Shown piece after piece: positions 1-7,223 of a DNA stretch of 64,000 nt. A program made the position numbers and the translations under genes. Position 1 is the first letter of the stretch. Every line of letters starts with the position of its first letter. The DNA comes from Actinomycetota bacterium (GTDB lineage Bacteria; Actinomycetota; Actinomycetes; Mycobacteriales; Mycobacteriaceae). The notes under the pieces were generated by a model. It did no database searches. It was not told the DNA's origin and saw nothing but the letters and a program-made list of their open reading frames with translations. The stretch covers positions 1-64,000 of the forward strand of contig JAFDWN010000007.1 in the NCBI GenBank assembly GCA_018268465.1, written 5' to 3'.

Positions 1-439
1 AATCGAAACCATGGGCACGGCCTGAGTCATCGAATCCTCCACTTATCCAGTCGATTTCCGGATTCAGCCAGGTAGCGAAGCATCAACCCCAGCGAATGCC
101 CCTGATTGGCAATGCATCTGATCGTCACAGCCACCTCACCCCTCGCCTCGGTTCCGCACAGTGACGACGCTGTCGCCGATTGCCCTCGCGGGACAGCCGC
201 CTCCACGACGAAACCCGCTCCCTGCCAGTGGTTTGGTATGTGCAACCCTGCAGGCGACCCGACGGTCCGCACGCCGCCAGCGCGCGCGTGCGTGCTGGTG
301 GCGTGCGGACCGGAACCCCCCGTTAAATCTGATTTATCAAACTTTTGATCATGGCCAAAGCGTAGATGCTCCGCCACCCAAGCGCCAACGGCTTTGCGTT
401 AACTCGGTGTAACTCCGCGGGCCCGAAGGTGACCCTCGA
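1..439. other. Intergenic stretch without a convincing gene
   Basis: No open frame here has a plausible start, ribosome site and recognisable protein. The overlapping frames on both strands look like chance translations of GC-rich DNA. Around 320-350 the sequence becomes AT-rich and holds a 14-bp palindrome, ATCAAA-CT-TTTGAT (336-349), which could be an operator or part of a terminator for the convergent lacI-type gene. The feature upstream of position 1 is not visible. Confidence 0.5.
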
Positions 440-1468
440 TCACCCCAGCGGTCGGGTGCTGTGCCGCACGACGAGTTGGGTCGGCAGCTGGACATGGCGA
501 GGTGCCCCGCCACGGATCTGCTCGACGAGCAGTTCCCCGGCGACGACGCCCTGCTGACGGACGGGCTGGCGCACGGTCGTCAGATCGGTCAACTCGGCCA
601 TCGGATGGTCGTCGACCGATACCAGCGACATGCCTTCCGGCACAGCGATTCCCGCTCGACGCAGGGTGCGCAGCGCACCCACCGCGATCTCATCGGAAAA
701 GCAGAACACCGCCGTGGGCGGCTCGCCGGCACTGAGCAACAGTTCCATGCCGCGCGCACCGCCGTCGATACCCCACGGGACCGTGGCGATGAGCTCGTCC
801 GGCGGCGTGATGCCCGCCGCCGCCATCGACGCGCGGTAACCCTGCACTCTGGCTTCGTCGGCCGCCCATGACGAGTTCTCGGGGTCGACCGTGCGGATGA
901 GCCCGATTCGCCGATGCCCGGCCCGGATGAGGTGATCCACCGCCTGCAGCGCCGCGCGGCGGTCATCGACGGCGACCGAGGCGAACTGTGCCGACCGGCT
1001 CGATACGACAACAACGGGCATGCCCAGCGCCCGTAGCCGCGACTCCGATCGGGTGTCGAGCGGGAAACTCACCACGATCACACCGTCGACTCGACGCCGG
1101 AGCGGAAGGTGCTCGAAGAACTCGTAACGGTCCCGCCCGTCGGCCAGGCAGTACAGCATCGACTCCAGCCCGGCGCGACGTAACGCCTGCTGGGCGGCGC
1201 CGACGACGGTCGAGTAGTACCAGGTGTCCAACCGCGGCACGAGGAGCCCGACGCGGCCGGTCTTCCCCTCGCCCGACGATGCGGCCTCCGATGACACCAC
1301 GTAGGACATCGCCGCCGCCTCGCGCACCACGCGCGCCCGGGTGGCGGGAGCGACACCGGGATTGCCGCGCAACGCACGCGACACGGTGGAGACGGAGATC
1401 CCCAGCCGCCGGGCCACGTCATCCATGCTGACGTCCTGCTTCGGTATCACGGACCCATCCTGACCCAT
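440..1468 (-). CDS. LacI-family transcriptional regulator
   Basis: A 342-aa LacI/GalR repressor. The N-terminal helix-turn-helix (about residues 16-36, containing DVARRLGISVSTVSRALRG) is followed by a periplasmic-binding-protein-like sugar-sensing domain (GRVGLLVPRL through VSVDDHPMAELTDLTTVRQP), normal length for the family. An upstream ATG at 1486 is possible, but the first codons from it would lie inside a GCAA-N4-TTGC operator at 1473-1484, so the ATG at 1468 is preferred. The effector is unknown; members usually bind a sugar or nucleoside. The near-identical second operator at 1609-1620 suggests control of its own gene and of the divergent promoter. No sugar-transport gene lies next to it. 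Confidence 0.9.
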   Translation of the reverse strand: MGQDGSVIPKQDVSMDDVARRLGISVSTVSRALRGNPGVAPATRARVVREAAAMSYVVSSEAASSGEGKTGRVGLLVPRLDTWYYSTVVGAAQQALRRAGLESMLYCLADGRDRYEFFEHLPLRRRVDGVIVVSFPLDTRSESRLRALGMPVVVVSSRSAQFASVAVDDRRAALQAVDHLIRAGHRRIGLIRTVDPENSSWAADEARVQGYRASMAAAGITPPDELIATVPWGIDGGARGMELLLSAGEPPTAVFCFSDEIAVGALRTLRRAGIAVPEGMSLVSVDDHPMAELTDLTTVRQPVRQQGVVAGELLVEQIRGGAPRHVQLPTQLVVRHSTRPLG

Positions 1469-1472
1469 CGTC

Positions 1473-1484
1473 GCAAATACTTGC
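1473..1484. promoter_or_regulatory. LacI-type operator, copy 1
   Basis: Inverted repeat GCAA-ATAC-TTGC immediately upstream of the chosen start of the lacI-type gene. Read on the minus strand, the context TGCAAGTATTTGCGA matches the second copy (1609-1620) at 14 of 15 bases. This fits autoregulation. Confidence 0.55.
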
Positions 1485-1571
1485 AATACCGATCAGCTTC
1501 CGCCGTACCTCCGGCGCAATGCGCAGGCGCACGCCAAGCGCCCAGGTGAAGAAAATTATCGGCTCCCCGGT

Positions 1572-1620
1572 TTGACAACAATAGTGACTGGCACCACAGT
1601 CATCGCATGCAAGTGTTTGC
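1572..1620 (+). promoter_or_regulatory. Promoter with LacI-type operator, copy 2
   Basis: A perfect -35 hexamer TTGACA (1572-1577) is followed, about 17 bases later, by a weak -10 region and then the inverted repeat GCAA-GTGT-TTGC (1609-1620). The operator therefore sits at the expected transcription start, a classical repressor position. The downstream unit is the small ORF at 1679. Assignment to the adjacent LacI protein is inferred from the shared 15-bp core. Confidence 0.45.
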
Positions 1621-1678
1621 GATCACACACCTCGTGCGCCGGCCGGGTGGCGCAACTGGCCGAGAGGGGTGAACCGCC

Positions 1679-1894
1679 GTGCACCACTGGAAATCCGTCG
1701 ACCTGATGCTGCCGGACAACCTCAGCGCCGCAGACGTCCTTGCACAGGCGCGCGACCAGATCAAGATCATCGCCTCGGAGGCCGGTGAGTTCGTCCAACA
1801 GATCCGGATCGGTGCGTGCATCGCACACGGCGGGGGCTACCGGAAGTGGACGGCGTCCTATCTGACCGGCCCGCCCGGGGTGTATCCCGTCTGA
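1679..1894 (+). CDS. Small hypothetical protein (71 aa)
   Basis: A short frame starting GTG, preceded by a purine-rich ribosome site (GAGAGGGGTGAA at about 1662-1673). It encodes a soluble protein of 71 residues with an N-terminal acidic stretch (DLMLPDNLSAADVLAQARDQ) and a C-terminal part rich in Gly and Tyr (GGGYRKWTASYLTGPPGVY). No signal peptide or membrane segment is visible and I do not recognise a family. It is the only unit downstream of the LacI-type operator promoter at 1572-1620, which argues for expression. It could also be a chance frame in a long leader, because the next recognisable gene starts about 200 bp later. Confidence 0.4.
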   Translation: MHHWKSVDLMLPDNLSAADVLAQARDQIKIIASEAGEFVQQIRIGACIAHGGGYRKWTASYLTGPPGVYPV

Positions 1895-2090
1895 AGACGA
1901 CGGCGGGAGCGTGCGCACCGCGGCCATCTCACGGGAGTGACGACGCGAGACACCCGAGTCTGGTAGCCATGTCCCGGGGGAACAACAACGCGACGCACCG
2001 CTTGGGCAGCCACCCCTGAGAGTTCGACATGCTGCCCACGGAGACCTTGCGTCGCACCCGGATCGCCGCCAGATGGGAGTTCGGATCTCC

Positions 2091-4916
2091 ATGAGTCCTA
2101 CGAACCGAAATATTCGGCGTCCGAGGCGACTTCGCGTTTCGGCGTTGGCAGCGGTAGCGAATCCGTCCTACTCGCGGATCGACACCTGGAATCTGCTCGA
2201 CGACGCCTGCCGCCAGCTGCTGGCGGTACACCGGGGTGGCCTGGACACCCGCCTGGAGACCACCCGGGCGAAGCGGCTGTTGGACCGCCTCGGCGCATAC
2301 GAGCGGTACTGGCTTTACCCCGGGCCGACCAAGGTGGAGGAGTTTCGCGGGTACCTGGGTGAACTGGCGACCGAACTCCTCAGCGACGAGGTGTCCCTGG
2401 CCGTCCGGCTGCTGTCGGAGTACGGCGATCGTGCTGCCCTGTTCGACACCGCGGCATCGCTGACCGAGCAGGAAATCGAGATGCGGGCCAAACGGCACCA
2501 GTTCTACACGGTGCTGCTCGCCGACGATTCACCCCTGGGTCCGGAGAGCCTGGCCGAGCAGTTGCGGGCGCTGCGCAACCCCGACGACGACGTGCAATTC
2601 GAGCTGCTGGTAGTGCCGAGCGTCGAGGATGCGATCACCGCCGTCGCGCTCAACGGCGAGATCCAGAGCGCCATCATCCGTCACGATCTGCCGCTGCGGT
2701 CGCGGGACCGGCTCCCGGTGATCACCCGTCTGCTCGGCGCCACCGATCTGAGCGTGGCCACCGACCGTACCCACGACTGGGTGGAGTGCGGTGAGTGGAT
2801 CCGGGAACTTCGCCCGCACATCGACCGCTACCTGCTCACCGACGAGTCGATCGCCTCGTCGGTGGACAACGAGCCGGATGTCTACCACCGCACCTTCTAC
2901 CGGCTCAACGATGCGACCGACCTGTACAGCACCGTGCTGGCCGGCATGCGCACCCGATTCGCCACCCCGTTCTTCGACGCGCTGCGTTCGTTCGCAGCGG
3001 CGCCGGTGGGTCAGTTCCACGCCTTGCCGGTCGCCCGCGGCGCAAGCATTTTCAACTCGAAGTCGCTGCAGGACATGGGCGAGTTCTACGGCCGCAACAT
3101 CTTCATGGCCGAGACCTCGTCGACATCGGGTGGGCTCGACTCGCTGCTGGACCCGCACGGCAACCTCAAGAAGGCGATGGACAAGGCGGCCAAGACCTGG
3201 GGTTCGGACCAGACGTACTTCGTGACCAACGGGACATCGACGGCGAACAAGATCGTCGTGCAGTCGCTGACCCGGCCGGGCGACATCGTGCTCATCGACC
3301 GCAACTGCCACAAGTCGCATCATTACGGCCTCGTGCTGGCCGGCGCGAATCCGCTGTACCTGGACGCCTACCCACTGGAGTCCTTCGCGGTGTACGGCGC
3401 GGTGCCGTTGCGCACAATCAAGAAGGCCCTGCTGGATCTGGAGGCCGCCGGCCAGCTGCACCGGGTGCGCATGCTGCTGCTCACCAACTGCACCTTCGAC
3501 GGCATCGTCTACAACCCGCAGCGGGTGATGGAGGAGATCCTCGCCATCAAACCCGACATCTGCTTCCTGTGGGACGAGGCCTGGTACGCGTTCGCCACCG
3601 CGGTGCCGTGGTCACGGCGGCGCACCGCGATGATCGCCGCCGAACGACTCGAGACGAAGCTGAGTTCCCCCGCGTACGCCGAGGAGTATCAGGCGTGGCA
3701 GGAATCGATGGCAGGTGCCGACCGCGCCGAGTGGGTCGACCGCCGACTCCTCCCCGACCCGGCCAGGGCCCGGATCCGGGTGTATTCGACACATTCCACC
3801 CACAAGTCGCTGTCGGCGCTGCGGCAGGCATCGATGATCCACATCCGCGACGAGGACTTCAACACCCAGAGCCGCGACGCCTTCGGCGAGGCGTTCTTGA
3901 CCCACACCTCGACCTCGCCCAATCAGCAGTTGCTGGCCTCACTGGACCTGGCGCGCCGTCAGGTGGATATCGAAGGGTTCCAGTTGGTCCGCTACGCCTA
4001 CAACATGTCGCTGGTGTTCCGACACCGGGTTCGTATCGACCCGCTGGTCAGCAAGTGGTTCCGGATCCTCGATGAGGCGGACCTGGTGCCCGAGGAGTAC
4101 CGCGATCCCACGGTGCGCTCCTACCGCCAGGTCAGCCAGGGCGCGCTGGAAGGCTGGAACGAGGCGTGGAAGAGCGACGAATTCGTGCTCGACCCGACGC
4201 GGGTGACGCTGTTCATCGGGAAGACCGGGATGAACGGCTACCACTTCCGCGAAAAAGTGCTGATGGACCAGTTCGGGATCCAGATCAACAAGACGTCGAT
4301 CAACAGTGTCTTGCTGATCTTCACCATCGGGGTGACGTGGTCGAGCGTGCACTATCTGCTCGACGCGCTGCGGCGAGTGGCCACCGATCTGGATCGAAAG
4401 TACAAATCCGCCAGCAAGGCCGACCGCGCGCTGCAGCAGCGCCGCATCGAGGAGATCACCGAGGACCTCCCGCCGCTGCCCGACTTCAGCGAGTTCGACA
4501 TCGCGTTCCGGCCCGACGAGGCCAGCCCGTTCGGCGATATGCGCTCGGCGTTCTACGCCGGATATGAGGAAGCGGACCGCGAGTATGTTCCGCTGGGTGC
4601 GGCGGGGCGGCGGATCGCCGAAGGCAAAACACTGGTCTCGACCACCTTCGTGGTCCCCTATCCGCCGGGGTTCCCGGTGCTGGTGCCCGGCCAGGTGATC
4701 TCCAAGCAGATCCTGTATTTCCTCGCCCAGCTCGACGTGAAGGAAATCCACGGCTACAACCCCGATCTCGGGCTGTCGGTGTTCACCGAGGGCACCGTCG
4801 CGCGATGGGCCGCGGCGCGGCAGGCGATCAACGGGGTCGCTCCGAGCGCGTCGAGCAGTGTTGCGCTCCAAACACTTCCGGAGTCAGAGGTGACGAGCGG
4901 TTCGCCACGCGGATGA
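2091..4916 (+). CDS. adi: Orn/Lys/Arg decarboxylase, PLP-dependent
   Basis: A 941-aa fold-type-I PLP decarboxylase, close in length to M. tuberculosis Rv2531c (about 947 aa), annotated as an ornithine/arginine/lysine decarboxylase. An N-terminal wing domain (to about residue 300) precedes the PLP domain, with GTSTANKIVVQS, a conserved Asp in FLWDEAWYAF, and the cofactor lysine in STHSTHKSLSALRQ (K572). The C-terminal domain ends near GYNPDLG. It would decarboxylate a basic amino acid to a polyamine or agmatine, consuming a proton. The ATG at 2091 has a GGGAG site 11 bases upstream; an ATG at 2073 would add six residues. No antiporter is adjacent, so the substrate is open. Confidence 0.9.
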   Translation: MSPTNRNIRRPRRLRVSALAAVANPSYSRIDTWNLLDDACRQLLAVHRGGLDTRLETTRAKRLLDRLGAYERYWLYPGPTKVEEFRGYLGELATELLSDEVSLAVRLLSEYGDRAALFDTAASLTEQEIEMRAKRHQFYTVLLADDSPLGPESLAEQLRALRNPDDDVQFELLVVPSVEDAITAVALNGEIQSAIIRHDLPLRSRDRLPVITRLLGATDLSVATDRTHDWVECGEWIRELRPHIDRYLLTDESIASSVDNEPDVYHRTFYRLNDATDLYSTVLAGMRTRFATPFFDALRSFAAAPVGQFHALPVARGASIFNSKSLQDMGEFYGRNIFMAETSSTSGGLDSLLDPHGNLKKAMDKAAKTWGSDQTYFVTNGTSTANKIVVQSLTRPGDIVLIDRNCHKSHHYGLVLAGANPLYLDAYPLESFAVYGAVPLRTIKKALLDLEAAGQLHRVRMLLLTNCTFDGIVYNPQRVMEEILAIKPDICFLWDEAWYAFATAVPWSRRRTAMIAAERLETKLSSPAYAEEYQAWQESMAGADRAEWVDRRLLPDPARARIRVYSTHSTHKSLSALRQASMIHIRDEDFNTQSRDAFGEAFLTHTSTSPNQQLLASLDLARRQVDIEGFQLVRYAYNMSLVFRHRVRIDPLVSKWFRILDEADLVPEEYRDPTVRSYRQVSQGALEGWNEAWKSDEFVLDPTRVTLFIGKTGMNGYHFREKVLMDQFGIQINKTSINSVLLIFTIGVTWSSVHYLLDALRRVATDLDRKYKSASKADRALQQRRIEEITEDLPPLPDFSEFDIAFRPDEASPFGDMRSAFYAGYEEADREYVPLGAAGRRIAEGKTLVSTTFVVPYPPGFPVLVPGQVISKQILYFLAQLDVKEIHGYNPDLGLSVFTEGTVARWAAARQAINGVAPSASSSVALQTLPESEVTSGSPRG

Positions 4917-5083
4917 GGCGTCCAGCAGGGTGCGGTAGACCGGGCCGAGAACCCGGCGTCGGGGCGACTGCTCGCCGCAGCGCTCGATTCCGGCGCACCG
5001 CTCGGCGCGGTCCGCCACCGCCCGGCTGAAGCCCTCGCGTCGGGCCACGCGCAGGGTAGCGTGAGAACGGTGGTGACGGTGCG

Positions 5084-5401
5084 ATGAAGCTCGACGACTC
5101 GACCCTGCCCGGCCTCGCGGTGGCCACCCCCACCTATGATCGGGGCGAAATCGGCATCGGGATCGTGCATTTCGGAGTGGGCGGCTTACACCGGGCGCAT
5201 CAGGCGATGTACGTCGACCGCCTGCCGCAGCGGGGGCTGACCGGCGGTTGGGGTATCTGCGGTGCCGGTGTCCTACCCGCCGATCGGCGCACGGCCGATG
5301 CGATGGCCGTGCAGGACGGGCAGCACACACCACTGCTGCAGAACCCCGACGGCACCCGCGCGACGCGGGAGGCCCCGGTGGGTAAGGAGGGGCCGGTATG
5401 A
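5084..5401 (+). pseudogene. Truncated mannitol dehydrogenase (N-terminal stub)
   Basis: The 105-aa frame matches only the start of the long-chain mannitol/fructuronate dehydrogenase family: GIVHFGVGGLHRAHQAMYVD is the typical Rossmann-entry motif, followed by a WGICGAGVLPADR-like segment. Full members are about 450-500 aa; this one stops after the first quarter and the catalytic C-terminal domain is absent. The stop overlaps the ATG of the downstream fructokinase by four bases, so the stub may still couple translation to it; the end of the stub carries the AAGGAGG site for that gene. The simplest reading is an internal deletion in a former mannitol dehydrogenase-fructokinase operon. Confidence 0.75.
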
Positions 5402-6321
5402 CAGGCCGCGCGCTGGTGATCGGCGAAGCCCTGATCGACATCGTGGAACGGGACGGGCATGTGCTCGGCGAACATGTCGGCGGCAGCCCCCTCAACGTGG
5501 CGGTCGGGCTGGCCCGGCTGGGCCGCGGCGTCGACTTCCTCACCCACATCGGCCACGACGCACCTGGGCGGCGCATCGCCGAATACGTCAAACACGATGG
5601 GGTGCAATTGGTTCCGGGCAGTACCGACGCCGCCCGCACAGCCACCGCCCGGGCCGTCCTCGACGCGACCGGGTCGGCCCACTACGTCTTCGACATCGAC
5701 TGGCGGCTCCGCGGCACACCCGAGGTCGCACCGCCGGTGGTGGCGCACACCGGCTCGATCGCCACCGTGCTCGAACCCGGTTGCCTGGCCGTCGCGGCGC
5801 TGATAGACGCCTACCACCTCTCGGCGACGGTCACTTTCGACCCCAACGTACGGCCCGCGCTCATCGACGACGCGGACGCCGCACGCACCCGCATCGAACG
5901 TCTCATCGAGCGGTGCGACGTGGTCAAGGCCAGCGACGAGGATCTGCGCTGGATCGACCCCAACCGTCCACCGGAGTACATCGCCCGCACCTGGCTCGAA
6001 CTCGGCGCGTCGATCGTGGCGGTCACGACGGGTGAGCGCGGCGCGTTCGCGGTCTGCCGCGCGGGTGCCGTCGAGGTACCGGCACGGCGAGTGGACGTGG
6101 TCGACACCGTCGGCGCCGGCGACGCCTTCATGACCGGGCTCATCGACACCCTGTGGTCGTTGGATCTGCTCGGCGGCGACCGGCGCGCCGAACTCGCCCG
6201 CATCGGCGTCGACGCGCTGCGCGGTGTGATCGAAACGGCCGTGTTGTCCGCCGCGCTGACGGTCGCCAAGGCCGGCGCCGACCTCCCCGACCGGGCCGCC
6301 CGCGCGGCCGCCGCGGGGTAG
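5398..6321 (+). CDS. PfkB-family carbohydrate kinase (fructokinase-like)
   Basis: A 307-aa ribokinase/PfkB kinase. Signature 1 is GGSPLNVAVGLARLGRG near residue 25, and signature 2, with the catalytic Asp, is DTVGAGDAFMTGL near residue 240. The family phosphorylates sugars or nucleosides with ATP; a fructose preference is inferred from the mannitol dehydrogenase remnant directly upstream and the mannitol-type PTS nearby, since mannitol dehydrogenase yields fructose. The ATG overlaps the stub stop (ATGA) and has a strong AAGGAGG ribosome site. Convergent with the deoR-type gene, with a gap of only 14 bp. Confidence 0.85.
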   Translation: MTGRALVIGEALIDIVERDGHVLGEHVGGSPLNVAVGLARLGRGVDFLTHIGHDAPGRRIAEYVKHDGVQLVPGSTDAARTATARAVLDATGSAHYVFDIDWRLRGTPEVAPPVVAHTGSIATVLEPGCLAVAALIDAYHLSATVTFDPNVRPALIDDADAARTRIERLIERCDVVKASDEDLRWIDPNRPPEYIARTWLELGASIVAVTTGERGAFAVCRAGAVEVPARRVDVVDTVGAGDAFMTGLIDTLWSLDLLGGDRRAELARIGVDALRGVIETAVLSAALTVAKAGADLPDRAARAAAAG

Positions 6322-6335
6322 CCGGCTCACGTCGC

Positions 6336-7094
6336 TCAGATCCGGATGACGGGCACCCCCAGGGCCTCGTATGTGCGCGCCTCCGCAGCCGCCAGTTCCG
6401 TCCCCGTCACGATGGTCTCGAAATCCGTCACCTCGGCGAACCGGCAGAAACTCGTCACGCCGAATTTCGAATGCGCGGCCAGCAGCACCCGCCGCCTGGC
6501 CGACCTGACGGCCGTCTGCTTCACCGCCGCCACCGCGGGGTCCGGTGTGGTCAGGCCGTTTTCCCGGGTGATGCCGTTCGTGCCGAGATAGGCGACGTCG
6601 ATGACCAGACTGCGCAGCATGTCCACGGCCCAGTGGTCGACCGTGGCCAGCGTCCTGCCCCGCATCCGCCCCCCGAGCAGCAGGACCGTGACGGTGGCGC
6701 TGTGCGCCAGCGCCTCGGCGACCAGCAGGGACGACGTCACCACCGTCAGCTCTCGGTCGGCGATCCGCTCCGCGACCAGCCGTGGGGTGAATCCCTCGTC
6801 CAGGTACACCGTCTCCGCCCCGTGCAGCAGGTCCACCGCGCCGGCGGCGATCCGGTGTTTCTGCGCCAGATCGACTTGGCTGCGGTATTCGACACCCGAT
6901 TCGAACGCCGCCGTCTCCAGCGGGATGGCTCCGCCGTGGACGCGTTTGAGCAGCCTGCGCCCGGACAGGACCTTCAGGTCCCTGCGGATCGTCTCGGTCG
7001 CCACACTGAGTTCCTCGGCCAGCGAGATGACGTCGACTCTCCCCCGGGTGCGCGCGAACTCCACGATTCGGCTCTGCCGCGTCTCTGAATCCAC
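6336..7094 (-). CDS. DeoR-family transcriptional regulator
   Basis: A 252-aa DeoR repressor. The N-terminal winged helix (VDVISLAEELSVATETIRRD and LKVLSGRRLLKRVHGGA) is followed by a sugar-phosphate sensor domain (YLDEGFTPRLVAERI, LGTNGITRENGLTTPDPAVA). Such proteins respond to phosphorylated sugars, so with the PTS gene directly upstream it is the likely regulator of the mannitol island. The GTG at 7094 is preferred: CACAAT lies six bases upstream, a leaderless arrangement. An ATG at 7163 would add 23 residues without a ribosome site. A strong hairpin at 7170-7211 separates it from the PTS gene. Confidence 0.88.
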   Translation of the reverse strand: MDSETRQSRIVEFARTRGRVDVISLAEELSVATETIRRDLKVLSGRRLLKRVHGGAIPLETAAFESGVEYRSQVDLAQKHRIAAGAVDLLHGAETVYLDEGFTPRLVAERIADRELTVVTSSLLVAEALAHSATVTVLLLGGRMRGRTLATVDHWAVDMLRSLVIDVAYLGTNGITRENGLTTPDPAVAAVKQTAVRSARRRVLLAAHSKFGVTSFCRFAEVTDFETIVTGTELAAAEARTYEALGVPVIRI

Positions 7095-7169
7095 CCGGAC
7101 ATTGTGGTGGCACGAGTCCGGGGGAGCCAGCAGGACACCGTCAGACCGATCAGCGGTGACCATGAGCGA

Positions 7170-7211
7170 CGTCAGCCGTCCGCGCTGTGGGGCACGCGCG
7201 GACGGCTGACG
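7170..7211 (-). terminator. Hairpin between the PTS gene and deoR
   Basis: A perfect 16-bp stem (CGTCAGCCGTCCGCGC at 7170-7185 with its complement at 7196-7211) encloses a 10-base loop. There is no T tract, which is common for mycobacterial hairpins at gene ends. It lies directly after the PTS stop codon and before the regulator, so it probably reduces read-through and lets deoR be expressed on its own. Confidence 0.65.
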
Positions 7212-7223
7212 GCGCGATCGGTG

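Noticed and set aside
27-377. A 116-aa minus-strand frame at the left edge
   Set aside because: No ribosome site, no recognisable fold, and mixed low-complexity composition; a truncated neighbour cannot be excluded but is not supported.
2529-3461. A 310-aa minus-strand frame inside the decarboxylase gene
   Set aside because: It is the codon-phase shadow of a strongly conserved PLP enzyme on the plus strand, with no start context or domain.
4884-5083. Possible C-terminal fragment of a phytoene/squalene synthase-like gene on the minus strand (RRRVLGPVYRTLLDA)
   Set aside because: Only a short weak resemblance; no other part of such an enzyme is present and the frame overlaps the decarboxylase end.
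5200-7113. A 637-aa open frame on the minus strand across the fructokinase and deoR region
   Set aside because: It runs antisense to a clear PfkB kinase and out of frame with the DeoR protein, and its translation is Arg/Gly/His-rich low complexity without any motif.
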